Below, piece after piece: positions 1 to 10,083 of a DNA stretch of 18,827 nucleotides. The stretch spans positions 18,462 to 37,288 of the forward strand of contig QEOQ01000356.1 in assembly GCA_010279815.1 (NCBI GenBank), in the 5' to 3' direction. A program made the position numbers and the translations under genes. Position 1 is the stretch's first letter. Every line of letters starts with the position of its first letter. The DNA is from Brachionus plicatilis. Lineage: Eukaryota > Rotifera > Eurotatoria > Ploima > Brachionidae. Under the pieces are notes generated by a model. That model made no database searches, was not told where the DNA came from, and saw nothing but the letters and a program-made list of their open reading frames with translations.

Positions 1-724
1 TTGACTATAATCAAAAAATACAGATCTATTATTATTGCTTTTAAAATGTTCAGAACCGATTTGTCTTTTTCTGCAAAAATAAGATTATAGAAAAAATCAA
101 ATCATAATAAAAATTCATATAAAATCTCAAATTCGTCCATTGAATGAGAGAAAGATAAAAGTATTATGACAAGATCAGATCATTTAAATAAATTATTTCA
201 TAGCTTTGAGAATCTTCATTGATGGTTCTCTCATCCAAATCTGAAGCTTGAAAAAAACCATAATCAAATGTATAAAAATTAAATACTCGAGCATGAAGAA
301 TCAAAGAGAGAATTACAAACAGCCTGGGTAGTATATTTCAAAATAAATTTAACTAAATAAATAATTCTAAATAAAATTTTATTTATTTTATTATTTTTAT
401 TCTTGAGATTGAAAGGTTTAGGCTCCATCTTTATTGCTCATTTAAGCAAAATAATCTATTAAATCTTCTTTTAAATTTCATCAATATTCGGCACTATCTT
501 CATGCATTAATATTATTTAGGAGATTTTAACTAAATACATTTGATAAAATGTCTCTTTTAAAATGAAGAAAATTATAAATTTGGCTACCAGAACATTCTC
601 CTTCAGTCCACTGGTTCCCATCGATGATCTTCAACATTCCTTTCGATTTTTGTTAGTTTAGAAATATTCATAATAATTAAAATTAAAGTCCCTTTGTTTT
701 TTCTATTAAACATCTGATTATTTT

Positions 725-904
725 CAGTAGTGATTTGATATAAGAATTCATGGTAATTTTACTTCTATTTACGTAAAATTTAGTTAATTTACCATTTTTT
801 ACAATTCTTGTTTTACGTAAAAAATAGCAAAATTACAATTTTTTACGTAATTTTACGTAAAAATACGTAAATTTACCATGAATCCTTATATCAAATCACT
901 ACTG
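725..904. mobile_element. 180-bp MITE, Tc1/mariner-like
   Basis: The two ends are inverted repeats of 32 bp with one mismatch: CAGTAGTGATTTGATATAAG at 725, and its reverse complement ending at 904. The interior repeats TTTACGTAAA several times and has no coding capacity. The right flank is TA and the left is TT, so a TA target duplication is only half visible. Ends starting CAGT next to TA suggest Tc1/mariner, which is inference. Confidence 0.85.
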
Positions 905-1450
905 TAACATCAGTCAATTAATTGATATTAAAGACCAGAATAAAGAATAGATTAGTTTTGATAAACATAGCGGCAGTGGCATTAGTGATCATCTTCAAAG
1001 TTCATAATTCAACTTAATTAATTAAAAAAAGTTCTCAAAATTAACCTTTATTATATTTTGACCAATTTTGAAAGTATTTGATAAAATCTATAAGATTCCT
1101 TTCCACCGTCACTCAGTTTCCCAACACTTTAATACATAAATTTAAAGAGCTGGTCAAAAATCAATGTCAAACTTTGACTTTTTAATTGAAGATTTAGTTT
1201 TAATTAAAGACCAGAATTTTGAAAAAAAATAAATAGCAAAGAAAAAATTGTTTTTATAATAATAATAATAATAATAGGCTACGACATGTTTTATCCTGTA
1301 GAGCAAGACACTAGAGTCTCACTATGGTAGCTAAAACGAGTATAAATAACTAAATATGCTTATTTCTTGTTTGACTTGAAAAAATCATCAATTTTCTTTT
1401 TAAAGCTGTTCTTGGTGTCTACTGAAATAATGTCAGTCGTTTTTGTTTTT

Positions 1451-1570
1451 ATTTAATTTAAATCAATCAATTTTTATTACAAAAAGAAATCACAAAACTA
1501 AAAAAAATATCTAAAAATTCAAATTTTTGAATTGACCTGAAAAAAAAAACTTGACTTGACTTTGATTTTT
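1451..1570 (-). repeat. dispersed repeat, copy A
   Basis: The reverse complement closely matches 15203-15330, including the stretch TTTTGTGATTTCTTTTTGTA and flanking AAATCAAAGT and AAGTCAA motifs. Both copies also contain the AAGTCAAG-type tandem motif seen near the right end of the hAT-like element at 3941-4212. It is non-coding. Confidence 0.7.
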
Positions 1571-1758
1571 TACAATGATAATTTTTCAAAAATCTCTCAA
1601 TATTATTTATAGAAAATTTGTCCAAAATTTAAAAAAAAAAAAACCTTAAAAAATTCCCCAAAAAATTTTTGACCGAGAAATAGAAAAAAAATTTTTTTTT
1701 ATCTAATTCTGTCACATTTTCAATTAAATCAAGTGTCAATTTTTTCTTATAAATCAAG

Positions 1759-2971
1759 GTGTATTACAATGGTGACTATCTGGCTGCAGCTGCAGTAGCA
1801 GCAGCCAGTGTCGGTTCACAGATGACACTGCCAGTTGTTGACTCGTCCCGGTACCAAAAATCTCAGAATTTGATGCTGAATTCGTCAATGCCCAACTTAG
1901 CCAGCCAAACAGCATCATCTCATGCATCATCGCTATATCCAGCAGCCGAGTTGGCCTCACAGCCACTGCCCTCAAACATTCACTCGACTTCTAATCCAAA
2001 CTTGAACACATGGACACAAGATCCGGCACTGGGCTACACAGACCCGGCCCTTGTTCACATCAACTACCCGTCTGAGCCCAACTATGCATCGTCGTCTTCG
2101 TCGTCCGCCTCATCGGTGACCACCGAGCAAAAAAATCTGCTTCAAACCCAGACCAAATCTTCGGCATCGTCGGCCAATGAGGACGACGACGATGACACTG
2201 ACGACAAAAAAACATCCAAGCTACAAGCCAAACCACTAGTCTATCAGTCTCAGGGTCAAAGTTTAGCCATGGCACAAAACATGTCCAATCCGACCACTCC
2301 GATACCCATACCGTCGCCGTCGATGGCTCCTGGCTGGAGCTCGAACCAGGCCTATTCGGTCTCCGTGCCTCAAACAAGCGCTGGCCTTGTTCTCACACCA
2401 AAAGCAAAAAACAGTAAGAATTCGGGCAAAAATCTGATCGCCCCGCCATCCTCTGTCGAGAACTCGCCCATTGACGACAACGAGACCCCTGAGGAGCGGG
2501 AGGCCCGCGAAAAAGAAAGAAGAGCGGCAAATAATGCCCGCGAACGCCTCCGAGTCAGAGACATAAACGAGGCGTTCAAGGAACTGGGCAAAATGTGCGG
2601 CATTCATCTCAAGTCAGATAAGCCGCAGACAAAATTGAGTATTTTGCAGCAAGCGGTCAATGTAATCACAAGCTTGGAGCAGCAGGTCAGAGAGAGAAAT
2701 TTGAACCCGAAAGCGGCGTGTTTAAAGCGCCGAGAAGAAGAGAAAACCGAGGACTTGAATCAACCGATAAGTTTGAATTTAACACCGAGTGGTTTGAGTA
2801 CACAGATGGGTGGCAGTGGATGCGTGAGCGATGGATTGAGTGCTGCCGGACTCATGGGTCTGCAAGGTCAGACTCAATCCAATTCTCAAATTGACAACTG
2901 GTGGATGAGCGTAAGTACTTAAGATGTTCACACATGCACCTAAATGATTCACTTTTTTTTCTTAAGAGATA
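1759..2971 (+). CDS. class I bHLH transcription factor (E-protein, TCF4/TCF12/daughterless family), 3' part
   Basis: E-proteins bind E-box DNA (CANNTG) in the nucleus as homodimers or with tissue-specific bHLH partners. The large exon 1759-2910 encodes 384 residues in phase 0. It opens right after an AG acceptor (1757-1758), so its first codon, GTG, is an internal Val and not a start. Residues 110-120 are Ser-rich and 141-149 an acidic run. The bHLH spans about 254-310: basic region [15 protein letters not shown], loop [11 protein letters not shown], helix 2 ending LEQQVRERN. It is followed by the E-protein signature [15 protein letters not shown]. The helix 1/loop junction reads KMCGIHL, where vertebrate TCF4 has RMVQLHL. 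A perfect donor, GTAAGT, follows at 2911. A 56-bp intron to AG at 2966 would add one Arg codon and a stop (2967-2972), just before the AATAAA at 3007. Reading through gives VST and a stop at 2922. N-terminal exons are not visible in the window. The family is certain; the exact C-terminus is not. Confidence 0.92.
2911..2966 (+). other. last short intron of the E-protein gene
   Basis: The intron begins with the ideal donor GTAAGT and ends with a T-rich run and TTAAG. Its 56-bp length matches the other short introns here. A second acceptor at 2968 would give an IKPVEANV tail instead. A distant acceptor (AG 3800-3801, after a T-rich run) would add a 15-residue tail starting MFAALSQD. Confidence 0.6.
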
Positions 2972-3006
2972 AAGCCAGTCGAAGCAAACGTTTGATTGTT
3001 TATTGC

Positions 3007-3012
3007 AATAAA
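3007..3012 (+). terminator. polyadenylation signal AATAAA for the E-protein gene
   Basis: A canonical AATAAA lies about 35-85 bp after either predicted stop codon. It is followed by T-rich sequence. Confidence 0.6.
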
Positions 3013-3377
3013 AGTATTATTATTATTTTTGAATTATTTAACTAGTACATATGATTAGATATGGGTTTAATGAATATTTGTGGTTAGTTCTGTTTAAGAA
3101 TATCGGCTAAGCTCAATTAATGGTTTTTGTTTATTCAATTTTTTTAATTATTTTAATTAAAATTATGCTCTACTTTGTCATAAGCTGATGTTAATAATAT
3201 TTTTTTTTCTATTCAATTATATCAATAAATTAAATTAAATTTTCTAAATAAATTTTACTAAAAATTATCACTATTTTTTGAAAATTATTTCAATTAATTT
3301 TATATAAAAAAACTAGTTTATATTGACCAAAAAAAAAGGGCTTAGAATTTTTCATTTTTCTAAAAATAATCTTGTGA

Positions 3378-3466
3378 TACAGTGCTGCTACGATACCTTG
3401 AATTCACCATATTTTACAATAATGGTTAATTCATGATATTTTACCATATTCAACGTAAAATATGGT
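3378..3466. repeat. decayed MITE related to the 725-904 element
   Basis: It starts TACAGTGCTGCTACGATACC, resembling a Tc1/mariner end, then GAATTCACCATATTTTAC, which aligns loosely with the left end of the 725-904 element. The 12-bp inverted pair ACCATATTTTAC (3406-3417) and GTAAAATATGGT (3455-3466) is perfect. No intact opposite terminus or target duplication was found. Confidence 0.4.
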
Positions 3467-3932
3467 AATCTAAATAACGCTAATTATTTTTAATTATCCA
3501 TTACTATTGTATAATTCAGTGAAAAAATAAATTCTAAAATTTCTCGAAAAAAAACAATTTCGATTTTTTTTCGAATTTTTGAAAAGATAACTAAAAAAAT
3601 TCGATTTAATTTTTTGACAAAAATTGACTTAAAATTCGGTAAATTTTTGTAAAAAAAAGTGAAAAATTTTAAAAATTCGACAAAAAAGAAAAAATGGATT
3701 TTTTATTATTATATTATTTTTTTTTAACAAATTACGAAAATTAATATTTTAATATTATTTACAAAAACAGATTTAATTCTCTTGCGTTTTTTGTTTTTAA
3801 GATGTTTGCTGCCTTGTCCCAAGATTCTTTGAATGTGTACATTTATTAGTTTTCCCAGATCGGTATTTGAAAATGTTAAGTACGAACATATTAAATTTTT
3901 TTATTAAATACAAAAATTGTCAAAAATTATAT

Positions 3933-3940
3933 ATATAGAG
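3933..3940. repeat. target-site duplication, left copy (ATATAGAG)
   Basis: Identical to 4213-4220 on the other side of the hAT-like element. Confidence 0.85.
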
Positions 3941-4212
3941 CAGAGTTGTTTAAAAGTCCCAAAAAAAAGTCCAAGTCCAGAATTTTTTTTTTTAAATTTT
4001 CTAGACCAGACTTCATATCAAAAAATTTATATACTCTTGGATTGTCTAATGCAATAGATTTGCCATATATCAGAATTTTGTTGCAATTTTAGCATAAATT
4101 TTTCTTCAGTATTCAAAATTTTAAAGCCTGGACTTGGACTTTTGAATGAAATTAAAAAAAAAAAGTCTTGACTTTGACTTGACTTGAGACTTCTAACTTT
4201 TAAACAACTCTG
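3941..4212. mobile_element. 272-bp non-autonomous hAT-like element with 8-bp TSD
   Basis: The ends are perfect 17-bp inverted repeats, CAGAGTTGTTTAAAAGT at 3941-3957 and its complement ending at 4212. Perfect 8-bp direct repeats ATATAGAG flank the element at 3933-3940 and 4213-4220. Just inside lies a second inverted pair, AAGTCCAAGTCCAG and CTGGACTTGGACTT. Short ends beginning CAG with 8-bp duplications are the known hallmark of hAT transposons. No transposase remains, so movement would have needed a related full-length element. Confidence 0.92.
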
Positions 4213-4220
4213 ATATAGAG
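4213..4220. repeat. target-site duplication, right copy (ATATAGAG)
   Basis: Identical to 3933-3940. The exact match indicates a fairly recent insertion. Confidence 0.85.
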
Positions 4221-4939
4221 CTGTATTAAAAAGAGATATTCAATCATAATTTAGTGAATTTAGCTATAAATGGTTTTTAAAAAACTTTGACGGTTGAAAA
4301 ATGAAAGAAATTCTATTATTTGGTAAATTATGCTGTGAGTTTTTTTGTAAATACATTTTTTCCAATACAATTGACGGCCTCATTGTAATTGTTTAAAATA
4401 ATATCAACGCTCCAGTTAATTCCTTTACATCTGTTTGGTCGATTACAAGAATTGGAAGTGTTGATTTAATTGTCAATTTCAATGCCTATTTCGTTAGCAG
4501 AAAAACTCTTTTCTTCGATCTATGATTCATTAAATGTATTTTCGAGATCAATCATTTTCTTTTAAATAATTTTGCATAAAAGAAGTAATTTTATATTCAA
4601 GAAGTAATTTGTTTCATAAAAGTATTTTTAGAAAAGCGAGATTTTTTGGTGATAAAAAAAAGTAAAATTAGTGCTAATGTTGTAGTTCTCTCAATAACTA
4701 CAACGATGCATTAATAGATCTTTACAGCTTATAGCCAACTTAAATGTCTAAAGTTTCATAGTGCAATATTATGATCTCATGCGCTTAGCAAGTTGATAGT
4801 ATTTAACACTGTGTAAAATATTAGACATGTGCGATTATAAGAAAAACTTTGAAATAATTTTGTTTTCTTTTCTTTTCCCCTGTTAACTTCTGTAATTTGA
4901 ATAAATTTTAGGATAATTCACTCAAAATAGGCAAAATGC

Positions 4940-5236
4940 AATTTATTGTATATTTTTATATTTTTACATTTTTACATTTTTGAGAGAAAAAAAAATTTCA
5001 AAATCAAATAATTTAAAAAATTTTTATTCAAGAGAAGTAATAATAAATTCTCAATTAATTAAAAGGGATTTTCAAAAAATTTTCCTTGGTTTTTACATTT
5101 AAATTTTTCTAAAACTCCTTTTCAAGTAATTGCGAATTTATTATTATTTTTCTTGAATGAAAATTTTTGTAGATTCTTTGATTTTGAGATTTTTTTTTCC
5201 TCTCAAAAATGTAAAAATGTACAATAAATTAAATTT
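4940..5236. repeat. long foldback (inverted repeat) about 300 bp
   Basis: The left arm, about 4940-5080, is the imperfect reverse complement of the right arm, about 5101-5236, with a centre near 5081-5100. Shared blocks include ATTTTTACATTTTTGAGAG, CAAAATCAAA, ATTCAAGA and AATAATAAATTC. The left arm carries an extra stretch of about 18 bp. It is non-coding. It could be a foldback transposon or MITE, and transcription would give a long hairpin RNA. No flanking duplication was recognised. Confidence 0.75.
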
Positions 5237-5875
5237 AGCCTTAAAATACCGTAAAATCCTAAAAGCAAAAAAAATACAGAATTTACGAAAATTTTCCTAA
5301 TTTTACGATATTTCTGGTTAATTTTAGTAAAAATGAAAATAGCTTAAAATTGAATTTTTTTAAATGTTTTTTTCTATAATTTTTTTGAATTTGTCTTGAA
5401 AAATTAAAAAATTGTTTAAAACAAAAGATAATACGTTTCAATTAAAAACTCTTTTTCATTTTTTTTAATAAAAATTTTAAAAGCAAAATTTTTAAACGTA
5501 AAACTTGTTTTACACTTGTCTTGTCCTTATAAAACTGGTAATGTATCATTTAAATGAAAATCATTTTCTTCAATTTATTGCCTACAAAATTCCTAGATTA
5601 TAGATAAAATTTTTTTCAAAGGAACCGTATTGCTATCACCTTCGAAATATTAAGCCTATTTTTTGATTAATTTTCTTTAATAAAGATTAATGTAAGTAAG
5701 ATTAAATTTTGTAATTATTTTTCCCTTTAGAAATTTATCCACCCAGTTTAATTTTTCATTTATTTAATTTTTATAACTGTTTTTTGTAAAATTTATGCTT
5801 AAAGAAAAAAATTTATTTTGATCATTTGATCCTGTTATTAAATAAATCAAAAAATATAAAAATTTTGAAATATTT

Positions 5876-5881
5876 TTTATT
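5876..5881 (-). terminator. polyadenylation signal AATAAA for the 531-aa protein gene
   Basis: TTTATT on the plus strand reads AATAAA on the minus strand, about 50 bp past the stop at 5932. In such AT-rich DNA the hexamer can also occur by chance. Confidence 0.45.
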
Positions 5882-5931
5882 AAAAATTTTGATGATAAAA
5901 TTACAACAACTCTAAAACAAAAACTTCAAAT

Positions 5932-7704
5932 CTATCTATTTAAACTATTACTCGGTGGCTTTCTAATATTTCTCGATGATGACCTGCTCCTAGAAGAATT
6001 GTCGCTCTGAAACAAAAAATTAAAAAATTTTCTTTTAAGTTTTCCTTTTTTAAATAAAGTGAACATACTTTAGAAATTAATGAATTTATATTTGACTGTT
6101 CATTGACAAAGCGCTCCAACAATCCGCTCATATTCGAATACAGCGTTGTATAATCATCAATAATTTCATAGATTGTCTTTAAATGGTTTGATTTGGAGTA
6201 TTTAAGCTTCAACTGTACCAAATCCCAAAACGATATTTTATCGTGTAAACTAGAGCCCAAATATTCAGTGAGCTCTTGTTGACTGCTGTTTTCTTTCAAC
6301 AAACTCCACAAATATGACCGAGAATTTTTATTCTTTAGATCTAGACTGAATGCAGGTTCCGATTGCTCGGTGTTTAGGTCCAAATTTTTCATGTGCAGAA
6401 GAGTGTCATTCTCTAAATTGAGTGAAAAAGTTGATTTCGGAATGCTGGGTTGTTCAAGTGAAATGAAGACTATGGGACTTGACGGAGATTCAACGGGCTC
6501 TTTTTTTTTGCGTTTATTCTGAATCTTATGACTAGGCGGACTTGGTGGTGAGAGCAGTGAATCAAGTGACTTTTTGGCAGAGCACTCTTTTTCAGTAGAG
6601 TCCAGCGACTTAAAATATTTGATAAATTTGTCCAGCTTTTGCTCGCACTCTCCGTTTCCATTCGATTGTTCATGTGAATTTTGTGTGTACTTTATGCGTT
6701 TGGTAATTATTTCAGACAGATTGTCTGTTTTTGAATTTGTCGCTGCCAGTCTAATCGGCATTCTATTTTTTAATTTAATTAATTTTTTTTAATTAAATTT
6801 TTTCTAAATTAATTTTCTAAATAAAAAAAATTACTTTTTATTGTTCAGGTCATGATGAGAAGAGTCATCCTCGGACGAGTGCAAGTCCAAAAGACTAAGC
6901 TCTCCTATCTGCAAGTCAAATTCATCCCGTTTAAGTGTAACTGGCTGATTTAATGCAAAAATGTCCTTGTCCAGCTCGGTCGATTTTACACTCACCGAAT
7001 CACTGACTGTACCAGAAGAGCTTATTTTATGTGATTTTTTATTTTGCTTTAAATTTTTTGACTGAGTAAATTTTAAAAAATTTTGCCCACTACTACTAGA
7101 AGCATTGGTCATGCGGTGCTTAAAATGTTTGCCGACAGGTGCACTTTTTGACAAAATAATCTCCTGGTTTGACTTGCTGGCTATTTTTGATCGCTTTACA
7201 GATCTCTTAGATTTGTTTGCTTCGGAATTCTGGCCCGCGGAATCGGCTTTTTTTTTGTTCTTGGTGCCATTCACTGTCAAAAAGTCATTTGAAGGTTTTT
7301 TGAAAACTTTGTCATCGTTATCTTTTAGATCTGGCATGAGTAAATTTTGTGTAGACAGAAGTTCCGGATGGTCCAAGATTGGCTCTTCTAAACTCACAAT
7401 GGTCAGCTGACTGGACAAAGGTTCTGTGGAGCTGGAGTCGTAGTTTAATTGAAGATTGTCGAAACCAAGACCGAGATCCAGGTCGGTTTTTTCGACCAGG
7501 TCGTCAGTCAGTAGCGTGTTAGCAAGCAAATTTTGTAAAAATGTCTCTTCATCTAAAGAGCAAAATTTAGGAAAAAATTTTCAAAATTTTCTTACTACTT
7601 TCGTTCCATATTATGTTGGGTGTAGAGTCATCGGTGGATACATTTGCCAATGTGGTTATGTCATTTAGTTGGTTTGCTTGATCACTGTGCTTATTAGGGT
7701 CCAT
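5932..7704 (-). CDS. four-exon gene for an unidentified Ser/Lys-rich protein (531 aa)
   Basis: Exons on the minus strand are 7596-7704, 6835-7552, 6069-6762 and 5932-6006. Donors GTAAGA, GTAATT and GTATGT and AG acceptors join them in phases 1, 2 and 0 with no stop, giving 1596 nt. The start is ATG at 7704, reading MDPNKHSDQANQLND; an in-frame TAA lies nine codons upstream. The N-terminal third is acidic with leucines (for example DLDLGLGFDNL and EFDLQIGELSLLDL). The middle is rich in Lys, Ser and Asn, with basic clusters (KRSVKRSK, NKRKKK) that could be nuclear localisation signals, and a proline patch SPPSPPS. Residues from about 400 to 505 look folded and helical (SYLWSLL, FWDLVQLKLKYSKSNHL, YSNMSGLLERF). 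The tail is SR-rich (SRSRSSSR). I recognise no family; a nuclear regulatory or scaffold protein is a guess from composition. The exon model is well supported, the function is not. Confidence 0.8.
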
Positions 7705-8857
7705 TAGCACTAATCGAACTGTGTCATTTTAAACTGGATTTTTTTTATCAATTTACGTTTTTTTTTTAGGTTGAATTAAAGAATTCAAAAAATATTTTTT
7801 ATTTTTTTAGCATAAATAATAATAAAATAAATTGATAGTTGAATATTTAGTTTTTCTCTTAAATTAAATTTGCATTCGCAAACTAACATACGAAATAATT
7901 TGGTTTGTTCAATTATTTAGAAAGTTGATTTGAATGATTGAAGTCGTCTAAATGATAATTAAAATTAACAGTAGATTATTGAGACAATTTTTGGTTATAA
8001 TAAAATTCAAAATTAAATTTTTATTTTTAAATCTAATCATAAAAGAATCGATTCTGTAATCCTGATGATAAAATAAATAAATGATAAGGTTTATTAGATA
8101 TTTTGTCTATAATAAAAAATTTGCTTTTAATCTTTTAAAAAAAATTGATTTAAGCCAGACTATTATGAAAATGCAAAAATAATTTAGATTTTTTATGGTA
8201 AAGACTTAAGTTTTTAGTAGTAAATAGAGACAAAAATTTCTAACTAGAATTATAAAAAATAAAGTCAAAAAATTAGCTTATCAAAAATTTAAAAATGAAA
8301 TTTTAAAAATTTATAATTAAATTACTTGAAAGCTAAGTACAGGTTTTGATGGTCGTTCAAAGTTTCTGTTTCCTTTATAGAAGTTTCAAATAAAGAATCA
8401 TGTAAATTGTCTATGATATTTATTTATTGAATAAACAGTTTATTTTTTATATTTAGTTTTATTAATTAGTAAATAAAAATGTTAAATTTTGAGACAGGCT
8501 TTTTTCAAAAGCAATTATTTAATTTATTTTTTCATTTAAAAATGATATAAATTAGGCAAATTGAAGACTGCAAATTATTTTTTGTTGTCACCTTGAAAAT
8601 TTAAACGAACCTAAAATCTAAAAATTAATTATGCTTTTTTTAATGGCTTTCAATGAAACAAATTGTTAAAGCTGCTTATCTTATTAGACTTTATACCCGA
8701 TTTGAATATTTCTTTTATAAGTTAAATAAAAAAAATGTCAAAAGATTTGGGTTTTGTGCAGTTCAATACAAAATGATAAAAAGAACAGAAAAAAATGTAA
8801 AAAAACGGAATTACTTTTTTTCTAAATGTTAAAAATTAATTCTGTAAATACAATTTA
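7705..8857. other. intergenic stretch, upstream of the 531-aa protein gene
   Basis: AT-rich and without a named gene. One weak minus-strand candidate exon lies at 8326-8410, listed separately. The promoter of the 531-aa protein gene should lie just above 7704, but no TATA or other motif stands out. Confidence 0.4.
8326..8410 (-). other. weak candidate exon, unidentified
   Basis: On the minus strand an AG acceptor at 8411-8412 and a GTAATT donor below 8326 bracket 85 nt. The frame reads NLHDSLFETSIKETETLNDH and on to a donor in phase 2. The hydrophilic composition is coding-like, but the pyrimidine tract is poor. The exon does not join in phase to the first exon of the 531-aa gene. Confidence 0.2.
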
Positions 8858-9013
8858 GTGCAACATTCAAAGTTGCATCAAATATTAAGGTCTGCTAAAT
8901 TTGTAGAATTTAGCAGAAATTAAATTTTAATAAAATCGCGAGTAGGGCATTTTGCAGATATTTTGCACATCATTAGCAGAATTTTACAGTTGATGCAACT
9001 TTGAATGTTGCAC
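8858..9013. mobile_element. 156-bp MITE with perfect 24-bp terminal inverted repeats
   Basis: The left end, GTGCAACATTCAAAGTTGCA and four more bases (8858-8881), is matched exactly in reverse complement at 8990-9013. The terminal repeat is itself partly palindromic (TGCAAC..GTTGCA). Inside is a second hairpin, TCTGCTAAATT with AATTTAGCAGA, near 8891-8917. There is no coding capacity, and no clear target duplication was found, so the superfamily is unassigned. Confidence 0.85.
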
Positions 9014-10080
9014 CATTCTGCATCCAAAGAATTAATTTTAGACTTAGAAAAAAAAGTTATTTAATTTATTTACATTTTGTTCTGTTCTTTTGTACTGAAC
9101 TTTACAAAACCAAAGATTTGTTAATTTTTTTTTACCATTCGATATTTCAGACTATACATAAAAATATTTGGCATCATGGGTCATTTTCAGTCAGTCAAAT
9201 TTTTTAAAATTAATTTTGGGATTTATATATTAGATAACATTTGATTTTTTCTAAAAAAACATTTTAATTTGCTTATAAAAATAGCCTTTTTGTCCAAAAA
9301 TCAATCTAGACATATTTTGAAAATTTTTTCTGATTCAAAAAGACCCAAGTATCGATACTTTTTTTTCATAAAAAATAAATTAACAGAAACTGAAATATCG
9401 ACAATTGTTTAATTTCTTTTATTAAATTTTCCTCCGTTTAGAAAAATTTTATATGAAATAAAAAAAACAGAAATATGAATTCTCAGACAAAATATAAGGT
9501 TTAACCTAGAACCTTAATTTTGTCATTTTTACTCAATAAACCCTTAATTTATATAATCAGTTAATTTTTCTCATATAAGCAGTCATTTACATTTTATACA
9601 TTTGAGGATTCAAAATCTATAAAAATCTTAATTCAAGTAAATTTCAAGAAGAGAATCTAAAAAGCACTACATCACTCCAGTTAAAAATCGAACTTTTTAA
9701 AAAAACACAAATTAATTGATACTTCGAATGAAGATAAAATGTACGATTTTATTTTAATTTGATTTTTAAGAGCAATATAAGAGCCTTTCTAGTATTAAAA
9801 TAATCGCATTAAATGAGATTTCTTAATCTAAAAGGTTTAAACTAATACTTTTGTTTAGAATGTTAAACTGATCTGTATTTAAACATCATAGATTTCTAAA
9901 AAATACATAATCCAATGATCGACATATTAATATTACCTTTTTTATTAATATTCAAGTGTCAAATTTTTATTAGCCCATTTCTTTTTAAACGATGTGGACA
10001 ATGATTCGGGTTTCAGACCATTAGTATTTGGTATCAAGATTTTTATTCTAAGTGAAAAGCTTACTTTTCTAAATATATAA
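9014..10080. other. AT-rich stretch with no supported gene
   Basis: Open frames here are short and low-complexity. The only feature noted is a 14-bp palindrome, AAGTATCGATACTT, at 9347-9360. Confidence 0.4.
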
Positions 10081-10083
10081 AAC

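Larger units (their letters stand above)
1..1758. other. AT-rich non-coding stretch, probably intron of the E-protein gene
   Basis: No convincing exon was found. It holds a MITE at 725-904, a (TAA)n run near 1258-1275, and a copy of a dispersed repeat at about 1451-1570. Two less AT-rich patches, around 585-640 and 1279-1340, have short open frames. The second reads YDMFYPVEQDTRVSLW with plausible splice sites, but its phase does not fit the exon at 1759. Confidence 0.5.
3020..5870. other. intergenic stretch between the E-protein gene and the minus-strand gene
   Basis: Apart from the elements listed separately, this is AT-rich DNA without a supported exon. The genes on either side converge here, ending with poly(A) signals at 3007 (plus) and 5881 (minus). 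A possible alternative last E-protein exon sits at 3802-3849, and TTTACG-rich sequence near 5250-5330 recalls the MITE family. Confidence 0.5.

Noticed and set aside
1279..1340. Upstream exon of the E-protein gene (YDMFYPVEQD...)
   Set aside because: Splice sites are plausible, but it ends in phase 2 while the exon at 1759 needs phase 0.
2060..2607. Minus-strand frames over the E-protein exon
   Set aside because: They are shadows of the GC-richer bHLH exon and have no recognisable domains.
5940..6761. A minus-strand ORF starting MPIRLAATNSK as a stand-alone gene
   Set aside because: The Met is internal to an exon that starts at 6762 after an AG acceptor. The last 43 residues are translated intron past a GTATGT donor at 6068.
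7105..7668. Plus-strand frames over the 531-aa protein gene
   Set aside because: They are antisense shadows of exons 1 and 2 of the minus-strand gene.
9001..9207. Plus-strand 68-aa frame
   Set aside because: It starts inside the terminal repeat of the 8858-9013 MITE and is hydrophobic low complexity.
9347..9360. AAGTATCGATACTT as a DREF-type promoter element
   Set aside because: It contains TATCGATA but stands alone, far from any gene start, and may be chance.
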